A DNA stretch of 16,034 bases from Nitrospirota bacterium (lineage in GTDB: Bacteria > Nitrospirota > Thermodesulfovibrionia > Thermodesulfovibrionales > Magnetobacteriaceae): the NCBI GenBank assembly GCA_015232165.1, contig JADGAE010000015.1:1-16034 (forward strand). The letters are read 5' to 3'. The position numbers and the translations under genes are program-made. Under the pieces are notes generated by a model. That model was not told the origin of the DNA. It did no database searches and worked only from the letters and a program-made list of their open reading frames with translations. Positions 6,562 to 13,079 of this stretch are shown here, one piece after another (position 1 is the first letter of the stretch; every line of letters starts with the position of its first letter).

Positions 6562-7887
6562 CTACCTGATGGCCTCAATGGGGTTGAGGTTTGCGGCTGC
6601 CCGCGCCGGAGCGACCGCAAAGACTACGCCCACGACAATAGCCATTCCAAGCCCTGTGACAAAGGCCTTCCACGAAAAATGGATCGGAAATTCCGCTATC
6701 ATCACAATAAATTTTGACGAAACAAGTCCTAGCACAAACCCAATAAGTCCCCCTGCCGTCGTCAGGATGGTTGACTCAAGGATGAACTGATGAAAGATGT
6801 CGTTCTTTCTTGCCCCCAATGCGCGCCTGATCCCAATTTCGTTTGTCCTCTCCCTTACGGAGAGGTTAAACAGATTGGCCAGCACAAACCCGGACACCAA
6901 CAACGACACCACTGCCGTAATTCCCAGAAACACCACCAACGACCCCGTAAAGGCCACCAGAAAGCGTATTATCTCATCGGGGCTGACTATAGTGAAGTCG
7001 TCGCCCTGGTCGAACTTTATCCTGTGTCGCTGCCTCAAAAACTGTCTCAACTGTTCTATCCAGGACTTAAGATATTGGGCATCCCTGAACCTGAGCTTTA
7101 CCATTGTAACGTACCTGGATTCGTTTTGTAGCTTTCTCATCACCGTGGTAATAGGCATGATAATACGGTCGTTGATGTTGTGGCCCATCTGTGAGGCGCT
7201 CCGCTGCGACAACACCCCTACCACGCGGCATTGCAGCCTGTCAACAAGGATGGTCTTACCAACCGGGCTGACACTCCTGGTTCTTCCCCTCGTAGGGTCT
7301 GGTTCTTCCCCTGCCCTCAGGGGAGGGGGCTGGTCAAACAGTTGCGTGGCCACGTACTGACCTATCAGGCACACGTTGCGGCGACCCGTAACGTCATCGC
7401 TTGAGAGATCGACGCCCTCTGCCAAAATCCAGCTCCAGCTTGCGGCATAATCTGACGTTGAACCGATCACAAGTGTCTGGTGTCTGTGGTCGCGGTAGGA
7501 GACATCGACCCCGCCCCTGGTGGCCATCGGGGTGACAAAGTAGGCCGATGGAAAGCCGCCTCTTATGGCGTTGACGTCATCAAGTGTGATGGTCTTCTGT
7601 CTTTGCGTCACGGCCCTTGCTTCCGTATTTCCGCCCAGGATGAGCAAGGAGTCCGGCCCAAAGATATCAATGATGTCATAGGCCTTCTTGTATGCCCCCT
7701 CCACCGTAGCCACGATTATCGTTATGGCCGCGATGCCCAGGGACACACTCAGGATGCAGAAAAACGCCCGAAGCTTAAACGCCACAACCGCCTTGAACGC
7801 ATCAGCGGCCAAACCCGCCAATCGTCCAAGGTGTGAGCCACCACCGGCATAAAAGCTGCCCAAGAACACACCTGGTCGCACACTCAT
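6562..7887 (-). CDS. MacB/FtsX-type ABC transporter permease
   Basis: A 441-residue membrane subunit of a type VII (MacB-like) ABC transporter. The N-terminal cytoplasmic segment leads to TM1 (about 41-62). A large extracytoplasmic MacB_PCD-like domain follows (about 63-310), including the motif FGPDSLLILGG. Three C-terminal TM helices form the FtsX fold, with the coupling motif RERTNEIGIRRALGARKNDI between them and a typical NLNPIEAIR end. The start ATG (7887-7885) overlaps the ATPase stop codon as ATGA, so translation is probably coupled; a longer frame starting at 8061 would add an Arg/His-rich shadow of the ATPase gene and was not used. Members move macrolides, peptides or lipoproteins, or act as mechanotransmitters; the substrate here is unknown. 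No HlyD-type adaptor or outer-membrane channel gene is next to it. Confidence 0.9.
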   Translation of the reverse strand: MSVRPGVFLGSFYAGGGSHLGRLAGLAADAFKAVVAFKLRAFFCILSVSLGIAAITIIVATVEGAYKKAYDIIDIFGPDSLLILGGNTEARAVTQRQKTITLDDVNAIRGGFPSAYFVTPMATRGGVDVSYRDHRHQTLVIGSTSDYAASWSWILAEGVDLSSDDVTGRRNVCLIGQYVATQLFDQPPPLRAGEEPDPTRGRTRSVSPVGKTILVDRLQCRVVGVLSQRSASQMGHNINDRIIMPITTVMRKLQNESRYVTMVKLRFRDAQYLKSWIEQLRQFLRQRHRIKFDQGDDFTIVSPDEIIRFLVAFTGSLVVFLGITAVVSLLVSGFVLANLFNLSVRERTNEIGIRRALGARKNDIFHQFILESTILTTAGGLIGFVLGLVSSKFIVMIAEFPIHFSWKAFVTGLGMAIVVGVVFAVAPARAAANLNPIEAIR

Positions 7888-8567
7888 GTGACGCTTACGA
7901 GTTGGCCGTCTTTTATGGTCAACACCTGGTTGGCGTAGGCGGCAATGTCTCTGTCGTGGGTGACGAGGACTATGGTCTTGCCGCTGTTGTTGAGGGCCTT
8001 GATGATGGCCATTATCTCTGCGGCGGTTGTGCTGTCCAGTTGGCCTGTGGGTTCGTCGCATATGAGCAACCGGGGGGTGTTGATAAGCGCCCGAGCGATT
8101 GCCACTCGTTGCTGCTGTCCACCGGAGAGCTGTCTTGGTCTGAAGCCGGCCCTGTCCTGCAGACCCACCAGTTGAAGCACCTCGGCGGCCCTCCGGGTGT
8201 TGTCCGCCGTGTGATTGTCTTTGTACAGTGTGGGCAGGAGTACGTTTTCCAGTACCGTGGCGTAGTGAAGCAGATAGAAATTCTGAAACACAAACCCGAT
8301 CAGCTCGTTTCTTATGCCCGAGAGCATGTCGTCGTCCATTTGTGAGACGTCCTTGCCGTTGATAACGTAGCTGCCCGCGGTTGGGACATCCAGACAGCCA
8401 AGGATGTTCAACAACGTGGTCTTGCCCGAACCGGATACCCCCATAATCGCAAAGAAATCCCCCCGGTGAAGCGTCATCGAAACCCCGCGTAAGGCCTCGA
8501 CCGTTATGTCACCCACCCTGTAGGTCTTATAGACGTCACTAAGTTGACCAAGCACGTGATTATCCAT
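7884..8567 (-). CDS. MacB/LolD-type ABC transporter ATP-binding protein
   Basis: A 227-residue ATPase that powers the downstream permease. All motifs are intact: Walker A GVSGSGKTT (43-51), Q-loop Q95, signature LSGGQ (147-151), Walker B LLICDE (167-172), D-loop LDS (177-179) and switch His204 in VTHDRD. The strand DVYKTYRVGDITVEALRGVS near the start is the usual opening of MacB/LolD/FtsE-family ATPases. The ATG at 8567 adds about eight residues to the common family start and has no ribosome site; a TATAAT lies only five bases upstream, so leaderless translation is possible. The next possible start is GTG for Val5, also without a good ribosome site. The stop codon overlaps the permease start. 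Confidence 0.92.
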   Translation of the reverse strand: MDNHVLGQLSDVYKTYRVGDITVEALRGVSMTLHRGDFFAIMGVSGSGKTTLLNILGCLDVPTAGSYVINGKDVSQMDDDMLSGIRNELIGFVFQNFYLLHYATVLENVLLPTLYKDNHTADNTRRAAEVLQLVGLQDRAGFRPRQLSGGQQQRVAIARALINTPRLLICDEPTGQLDSTTAAEIMAIIKALNNSGKTIVLVTHDRDIAAYANQVLTIKDGQLVSVT

Positions 8568-8572
8568 AGCTA

Positions 8573-8578
8573 ATTATA
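8573..8578 (-). promoter_or_regulatory. Candidate -10 box for the ABC operon, giving a leaderless or near-leaderless mRNA
   Basis: Read on the - strand, a perfect TATAAT is followed by TAGCT and then the ATG. Transcription would start at about the first base of the start codon. No good -35 hexamer lies at 15-18 bp, and there is no TGn extension, so the promoter call is weak. Confidence 0.3.
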
Positions 8579-8630
8579 TGCTATACTGAAATGACACAGT
8601 TTTTTTCAGGCATGATAATTGATTGTTAAA

Positions 8631-8733
8631 TAATGGGGTCAAGGGGGTATGAGGAAGGGGGCTCGCCCCTGGCATATAGGCAAAGCCCTCAATTTTTTCT
8701 TTGTATTGCATGCGATCGAAACGCGCTATAATT
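8631..8733 (-). repeat. Modular intergenic repeat, copy 3
   Basis: Positions 8671-8730 match 9003-9062 in the same orientation with about seven differences in 60. Read on the - strand the order is: TATAGCGCGTTTCG box (8730-8717), an A-rich tract with CAAAGAAAAAATT, then CTATATGCC, the short hairpin GGGGCGAGCCCC (8669-8658) and a CCCCCTTGACCCCATTA end. The string ATGGGGTCAAGGG near 8634 also occurs near 2691. Confidence 0.75.
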
Positions 8734-8810
8734 ACGGGCATGTACTTGTGATAACCATACAGGCGTTTTAACATACTTAATGCCATACTTTTGCGTAACA
8801 TGAGCTAATT

Positions 8811-8826
8811 ATACCATAAATGGTAT
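8811..8826. promoter_or_regulatory. Perfect operator-like dyad ATACCAT-AA-ATGGTAT
   Basis: Two 7-bp arms with a 2-bp centre form a perfect inverted repeat in AT-rich DNA about 245 bp upstream of the ABC ATPase start. It lies between two copies of the modular repeat and is not part of them. The loop is too small for a stable RNA hairpin, so a dimeric DNA-binding protein is the more natural reading. No regulator gene is close. Confidence 0.3.
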
Positions 8827-8869
8827 CCTCTTTATATTTCATGGTGACTATACTTTAGGGCAAGAAATA

Positions 8870-9065
8870 AAGGGGCGACTCCGCTCGCACAGCGACGTTA
8901 CCGCGCCCCCTTCAGAACCCCACGCAAGGGGACTTCTTCGTGGCCGGGGCGCCCCGTCCCTCCCCTTGTGGGTGGGTCTGAGGGAGGGGGTCGGCGACCC
9001 CTGGCATATAGGTAAAGCCCTAAATTTTTTCTTTGTATTGCACCAAATCGAAACGCACTATAAAC
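8870..9065 (-). repeat. Modular intergenic repeat, copy 4, long form 3' of rpoD
   Basis: It begins about 30 nt after the rpoD stop codon and reads in the same direction as rpoD. On the - strand the order is: TATAGTGCGTTTCG (9062-9049), an A-rich tract, CTATATGCC, the hairpin GGGGTCGCCGACCCC (9000-8986), a long stem made of CCCACAAGGGGA and TCCCCTTGCGTGGG around a GGGGCGCCCC palindrome, and last a 47-bp hairpin (8916-8870) that is 46/47 identical to the reverse complement of 1-47. It is the most complete copy in the window. Confidence 0.75.
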
Positions 9066-9095
9066 GGTATGGGCCTGGGGAGGATATGGGGGGTA

Positions 9096-10508
9096 CTAAG
9101 ACGTCAGGATTTTCAGTGCCCTTAACCTGCTTGGGTGTTTGAGCTTGCGTAGTGCCTTTGCCTCGATCTGCCTGACGCGCTCGCGTGTAATAGAGAGATG
9201 GCGGCCAACCTCTTCCAACGTGTGGTCTCTGTCCACACCAATACCAAACCTCATCCTGATGACCTTTTCCTCTTTAGCCGACAGCGTTCTAAGCACCTTC
9301 TGGACGTACTCGGATGCCTCGCTCTTTTCAGCATCCGTAAACGGTGAAGGGCTGTTCTTATCACCGATAAAGTCCTCCAACTCCGTGTCCTCATCCCCCA
9401 CGGGTGTCTGCAACGCAATGGGGTCCTGGATGGCCCTGAAGACCTCCTCCACCTTACGTACCGCAACATCCAGCTTCTGCGCAATCTCCTCATTAGTAGG
9501 CTCCCTGCCCAGTTGCTGGGTGATCTCGCGAGAGACCTTCGTCACACGGTTATAGAACTCCATCATGTGCACGGGGACTCGTATGGTCTTTGTCTGGTCT
9601 ATCAGGGCGCGCGTTATGGCCTGCCTGATCCACCACGTAGCATATGTGCTAAACTTAAAACCCTTTTCATACTTGAACTTATCCACTGCCTTCATCAGAC
9701 CAATGTTGCCCTCCTGGATGAGGTCAAGCAGCGGGAGTCCACGCCCCACATAGTTCTTTGCAATGTTGACGACAAGACGGAGGTTTCTGGTAATCAGCTC
9801 ATCCTTTGCCTTGACGACCAACTCTTTTGCCTTGGCTACACGGTCCCAGTGTTTTTTTAGTTCTTCGATCTTAATTCCAAGCTCAGACTCTATGTTCTTG
9901 TGCTCCGATATGGCATCCCTTAACATGGCACCGGTGTTTTTCGAGTCTTTTGAGGTAAACTGCTTGAGATTGATAATGCGTTTGACATCCCTTATCGTCC
10001 CATACCTGACAATCTTGCTGTCTATACTCCTGACTACATCGATCAGTTCCTCAAGGCGTTCGAGGGTTAGTTTTAAGGCCTCCTCAATCTTTTCCTCTTC
10101 AACCAGTGTGTCGTCGCTGAGGTTCAGACCTGACAGTATCCTCTTAAAGAGCGGCAAGGATATTACGATGTCCTTGATTATTTCCCTGCCGTCCTCAAGG
10201 GTCTTGGCAAGCTCCGTCTCCTCGTCCTTGCTCAGGATAGAGATGTCTCCCATCGAATGGAAGTAGGCCTGGACAAGGTCTTCCGTCTTTTCATATCCCT
10301 CGACATCCTCCTCGGCCTCAAGCATTGCAGCAGCCCTCTCCTGATCTACCACCTTAACACCCATGTCCTGCAAGAGGTCCATAAGGTCTTCTATCTCATC
10401 AGGCGAAAAGAACTCCGACGGCAAGGCATCGTTAATCTCATCATAGGTAAGCGTGCCTCGCTTCTTGCCTATATTGATTATTTCCTCAAAAATATCCCTT
10501 TCTTTCAT
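9096..10508 (-). CDS. rpoD: Primary sigma factor of RNA polymerase (sigma70/RpoD)
   Basis: A 470-residue group 1 sigma factor that directs RNA polymerase to housekeeping promoters. Region 1.1 (about 1-60) is present, which marks a primary rather than an alternative sigma factor. Region 1.2 follows (about 75-108, EDLVQAYFHSMGDI), then a non-conserved spacer (about 110-225) shorter than in E. coli (613 residues in total). Region 2 (236-306) is complete: NLRLVVNIAKNY, DLIQEGNIGLMKAVDKF and the -10 recognition helix TYATWWIRQAITRA. Region 3 spans about 310-390, with DEDTELEDFIGDK as region 3.2. Region 4.2 has the helix-turn-helix TLEEVGRHLSITRERVRQIE (430-449). The ATG at 10508 has GGGAGA six bases upstream. 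The gene is not next to dnaG, its partner in many genomes; hpt diverges from it across 231 bp. Confidence 0.97.
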   Translation of the reverse strand: MKERDIFEEIINIGKKRGTLTYDEINDALPSEFFSPDEIEDLMDLLQDMGVKVVDQERAAAMLEAEEDVEGYEKTEDLVQAYFHSMGDISILSKDEETELAKTLEDGREIIKDIVISLPLFKRILSGLNLSDDTLVEEEKIEEALKLTLERLEELIDVVRSIDSKIVRYGTIRDVKRIINLKQFTSKDSKNTGAMLRDAISEHKNIESELGIKIEELKKHWDRVAKAKELVVKAKDELITRNLRLVVNIAKNYVGRGLPLLDLIQEGNIGLMKAVDKFKYEKGFKFSTYATWWIRQAITRALIDQTKTIRVPVHMMEFYNRVTKVSREITQQLGREPTNEEIAQKLDVAVRKVEEVFRAIQDPIALQTPVGDEDTELEDFIGDKNSPSPFTDAEKSEASEYVQKVLRTLSAKEEKVIRMRFGIGVDRDHTLEEVGRHLSITRERVRQIEAKALRKLKHPSRLRALKILTS

Positions 10509-10553
10509 CTCATGTCTCCCGACTTCTTAACTTACATTCATCTAAATTTTCTT

Positions 10554-10559
10554 ATTATA
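10554..10559 (-). promoter_or_regulatory. Candidate -10 box of the rpoD promoter
   Basis: A perfect TATAAT on the - strand, which would give a leader of about 39 nt. No convincing -35 hexamer is found at 16-18 bp, so confidence is low. A 10-bp palindrome TATCATGATA (10597-10606) lies upstream, between this box and the hpt promoter. Confidence 0.35.
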
Positions 10560-10660
10560 CAAAATCATATCGTAAATATTACATACAAGCACAACTTATC
10601 ATGATAGCATTGATAATAAAATTTTTGCAAGTTTTTTTTCGACGGCCCTGTTTTTTCGGC

Positions 10661-10690
10661 TTGAAATTCATAATGTGACTGTAGTATTAT
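10661..10690 (+). promoter_or_regulatory. Sigma70-type promoter of the hpt-queD-pmbA operon
   Basis: TTGAAA (10661-10666), an 18-bp spacer and TATTAT (10685-10690). Transcription would start near 10697, about 43 nt before the hpt start codon. Confidence 0.5.
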
Positions 10691-10739
10691 TACCATATGA
10701 AGCAGAGTTATCTTTCATCATACAAAAGGAGTATCAGCG

Positions 10740-11261
10740 ATGGTAATTGGTAAGCCGTTATTTACCGAAGAGCAGATAAGGGTAAGAGTGCACGAGTTGG
10801 GCAAGGCAATAAATGACGATTACAAGAATAAGGGCTTTTTGGCTGTTGGGATACTCAAGGGTGCGTGTGTGTTTTTCTCAGACCTGATACGGCAGATAAA
10901 GGGGCCTCTGGCAATGGACTTCATCATCGCCTCGAGCTACATAGATACGCAGACAACGGGCAAGGTGGTCGTCCACTACGACATACGTCAGCCCATAGAG
11001 GGCAAGGACGTACTTCTGGTGGAGGACATCATAGACACGGGCATTACGCTAAACTACCTCAGAGAGATGTTGTTACAGAGGGGGCCTAATTCGCTTAAGA
11101 TATGCGCGTTTCTTGACAAGAAGTCCCGGAGGGTCGCAGATGTCCCCGTTGATTACGTGGGATTTGAGATACCGGATGAGTTTGTCATAGGCTACGGTGT
11201 AGACTATAATGACCAGTTCAGGAACCTTCCCTACATCTCTACGCTGAAGAAGGCTACCTAA
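10740..11261 (+). CDS. hpt: Hypoxanthine phosphoribosyltransferase
   Basis: A 173-residue purine-salvage enzyme. It joins hypoxanthine (and usually guanine) to the ribose-5-phosphate of PRPP to give IMP or GMP in the cytoplasm. The PRPP-binding motif VLLVEDIIDTG (91-101) is intact. Upstream are GILKGACVFFSDL (PPi loop region, 38-50) and the flexible-loop segment SSYIDTQTTG (65-74). The C-terminal DYVGFEIPDEFVIGYGVDY stretch is typical of bacterial HPRTs, as is the total length. AAAGGAG (10725-10731) lies eight bases before the ATG. It is the first gene of a + strand series with queD 45 nt downstream, and diverges from rpoD. Confidence 0.95.
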   Translation: MVIGKPLFTEEQIRVRVHELGKAINDDYKNKGFLAVGILKGACVFFSDLIRQIKGPLAMDFIIASSYIDTQTTGKVVVHYDIRQPIEGKDVLLVEDIIDTGITLNYLREMLLQRGPNSLKICAFLDKKSRRVADVPVDYVGFEIPDEFVIGYGVDYNDQFRNLPYISTLKKAT

Positions 11262-11306
11262 AAAACCTAAACTTACAAATCTAAACATAATATAGAGAGA
11301 GGCAAC

Positions 11307-11678
11307 ATGTACGAGCTAATGATCGAGGCGACCTTTTCAGCCGCTCACCAGTTGAGGGGTTACAAGGGCAAATGTGAACACCTGCACGGACACAACTTTA
11401 AGGTCCAGGTACATGTGCAGGCCGATGACCTTAACGATATAGACATAGCAATGGACTTCCATGAGATCAAGCGATACGCAAGGGAGGTTGTCGAGCAACT
11501 GGACCACGCCTACCTCAATGACGTATTCCCGTTTACGGAGATAAACCCCTCCTCTGAAAACATTGCCAAGTGGGTTTACGACTCCCTCAAGAAGAAGCTG
11601 CCAAACGACGACGTGCGGCTTGCCGCGGTGACGGTGTGGGAGTCTGAGACGGCATCGGCTACTTATTATGAAGACTGA
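11307..11678 (+). CDS. queD: 6-carboxytetrahydropterin synthase / 6-pyruvoyltetrahydropterin synthase family
   Basis: A 123-residue enzyme of the PTPS/QueD family, normally converting dihydroneopterin triphosphate to 6-carboxytetrahydropterin in the pathway to queuosine and other 7-deazapurines. Zinc ligands are His14, His27 and His29 (the last two in LHGHN), with catalytic Cys23 in the CEHLHGH motif. Further family residues are Asp66-His67 (LDHAYLND), the ENIA motif (84-87) and Glu112 in the WESE segment. The length is typical of bacterial QueD. AGAGAGG just upstream of the ATG is a fair ribosome site. The end overlaps the pmbA start by 11 nt. No queC, queE or queF is close, so a pterin-only role cannot be ruled out. 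Confidence 0.92.
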   Translation: MYELMIEATFSAAHQLRGYKGKCEHLHGHNFKVQVHVQADDLNDIDIAMDFHEIKRYAREVVEQLDHAYLNDVFPFTEINPSSENIAKWVYDSLKKKLPNDDVRLAAVTVWESETASATYYED

Positions 11679-13005
11679 GATTGCAGACAAGGTCATAGAC
11701 TATATATCGTCGTTAAGCGGTCTTAAGGGTGAGGTGTTTTGCGTCAGTTCGCGCAACATCAGCGCCGAGGCAAAGGATGGCCGGGTGGAGGCATTGCAGC
11801 GTGCGGATGTGGCTGGTTTTTCGGTGCGCGTACTAAACGGCCTCAGACAGGGCCTCTGTTATTGCCACGACTTCAACCAGTGGAGGGAGATCACGGACAA
11901 GGCCCTTGAGATATCAAAGTGGACCGAGCCGGACCAATTTACCGACTATCCATCCGGAGGGGCCTCCTATAAGCAGGTGGATATCTATGACCGGGACGTG
12001 GCAAACGCCGGCGAAGACTACATCATAGAGCGGGCAATGGAGGTGGAACGGCAGGCCCTGGCCTTTGACCCGCGAGTAAAGAAGGTCAGGAAGGCGATTG
12101 TCGGCTGTTCGGTCCACGAGGTGTTGATTGCAAACACGCAGGGGCTGCGGGGTGGTTACTCCAGCACATCATGCAGTGCCTCGGCAACCGTGCTGGCCGA
12201 AGGAGAGGGGCAGAGTCAGATGGGTTGGGGGTTTGAAACGGACAGGTTTCTCGGTGCCGTATCGACCCAACGAGTTGGCGAGAGTGCCGCTGACAGGGCG
12301 GTTAAGCTCCTTGGGGCCAGGGGTATTGCCGCGGTGAAGTCCCCGGTTATCCTGGAGAGTTCCATTGCTGCGGAGTTCCTGGAGATCATTGCCTCATCGC
12401 TGTCCTCGGACAACGTCCAGAAGGGCAAGTCGCTGCTTGCTTCAATGGTGGGGCAGAAAATCGCCTCAGACAACATCCACATTGTGGACAACGCCCTCCT
12501 GCCAGGCAAGACGGGCACAAGACCTTTCGATGCCGAGGGTGTCCCCTCTCAACGCAACGACCTTGTCACCAATGGCGTCCTCAATGGCTTCTTGTACAAC
12601 ACCTATACCGCCGGAAAGTCAAATACCAAATCCACTGGCAATGCCGTCAAGGGCGGGATATCGGGCCTGCCGTCGGTGGGGATATCCAATCTCTACATTG
12701 AGCCTGCTTCCAAGGATTGCGTATACCCAATAGACAGTCTCATCCAGCTTATGGGCAGGGGGCTGCTTATCACCGATGTGATGGGCGTGCATACGGCCAA
12801 TCGTATCTCCGGCGACTTCTCCATTGGGGCAAGCGGCCTGTGGATAGAAAACGGCCACATATCCCATCCCGTCAAAGAGGCCGTGATATCAGGCAATCTC
12901 ATAACACTGCTCAAAAACATCAGCGCCGTCGGCAATGACCTCTGCTTTTACGGTAACATCGGCGCCCCGGCCCTCATGGTAAACGACGTAGACGTCAGCG
13001 GATAG
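11668..13005 (+). CDS. pmbA: Modulator protease subunit TldE (PmbA family)
   Basis: A 445-residue member of the TldD/PmbA family. In characterised systems TldE (PmbA) pairs with the zinc-bearing TldD to form a heterodimeric protease that degrades unfolded peptides, matures microcin B17 and acts on CcdA. PmbA-type features are the N-terminal SAEAKDGRVEALQRADVAGF segment and the late NGVLNGFLYNTYTAGKSN and GISGLPSVGISNLYI stretches. No HExxxH zinc motif is present, as expected for the TldE half. No tldD gene is in the window, so the partner must lie elsewhere. The ATG overlaps the last 11 nt of queD without a clear ribosome site of its own, which suggests translational coupling. A hairpin with a purine-rich flank follows the stop codon. 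Confidence 0.93.
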   Translation: MKTEIADKVIDYISSLSGLKGEVFCVSSRNISAEAKDGRVEALQRADVAGFSVRVLNGLRQGLCYCHDFNQWREITDKALEISKWTEPDQFTDYPSGGASYKQVDIYDRDVANAGEDYIIERAMEVERQALAFDPRVKKVRKAIVGCSVHEVLIANTQGLRGGYSSTSCSASATVLAEGEGQSQMGWGFETDRFLGAVSTQRVGESAADRAVKLLGARGIAAVKSPVILESSIAAEFLEIIASSLSSDNVQKGKSLLASMVGQKIASDNIHIVDNALLPGKTGTRPFDAEGVPSQRNDLVTNGVLNGFLYNTYTAGKSNTKSTGNAVKGGISGLPSVGISNLYIEPASKDCVYPIDSLIQLMGRGLLITDVMGVHTANRISGDFSIGASGLWIENGHISHPVKEAVISGNLITLLKNISAVGNDLCFYGNIGAPALMVNDVDVSG

Positions 13006-13037
13006 GAAGAAGAAAAAGCAGAGAAGAAGAAAGAAGA

Positions 13038-13060
13038 AGGGCGGCTCCGCCCTCCTTGTC
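13038..13060. terminator. Hairpin between convergent pmbA and acn; short form of the intergenic repeat
   Basis: AGGGCG-GCTC-CGCCCT (13038-13053) is a perfect hairpin of the same GGGCGGCTCCGCCC type as at 15988. On the - strand it is followed by a long pyrimidine tract (13037 down to about 13005), and on the + strand by CCTTGTCTTTCC. It could end both transcripts, though neither side has an ideal T run. Confidence 0.5.
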
Positions 13061-13079
13061 TTTCCATTCTTTTAACCGT

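Larger units (their letters stand above)
8568..9095. other. 528-bp repeat-rich gene-free stretch between the ABC operon and rpoD
   Basis: It holds two related composite repeats (8631-8733 and 8870-9065), a perfect dyad at 8811-8826, and the putative ABC promoter. A 75-codon frame at 8801-8574 (- strand) is produced by the repeat and overlaps the promoter; it is not credible as a gene. No RNA gene was recognised. Confidence 0.7.

Noticed and set aside
7888..8061. 58-codon extension of the ABC permease
   Set aside because: It is the Arg/His-rich out-of-frame shadow of the ATPase gene; the ATGA overlap at 7887 gives the family-like start.
8574..8801. 75-codon open frame on the - strand
   Set aside because: Its middle is the modular repeat (also at 9003-9062, where the frame is broken), and its end overlaps the region just upstream of the ABC start.
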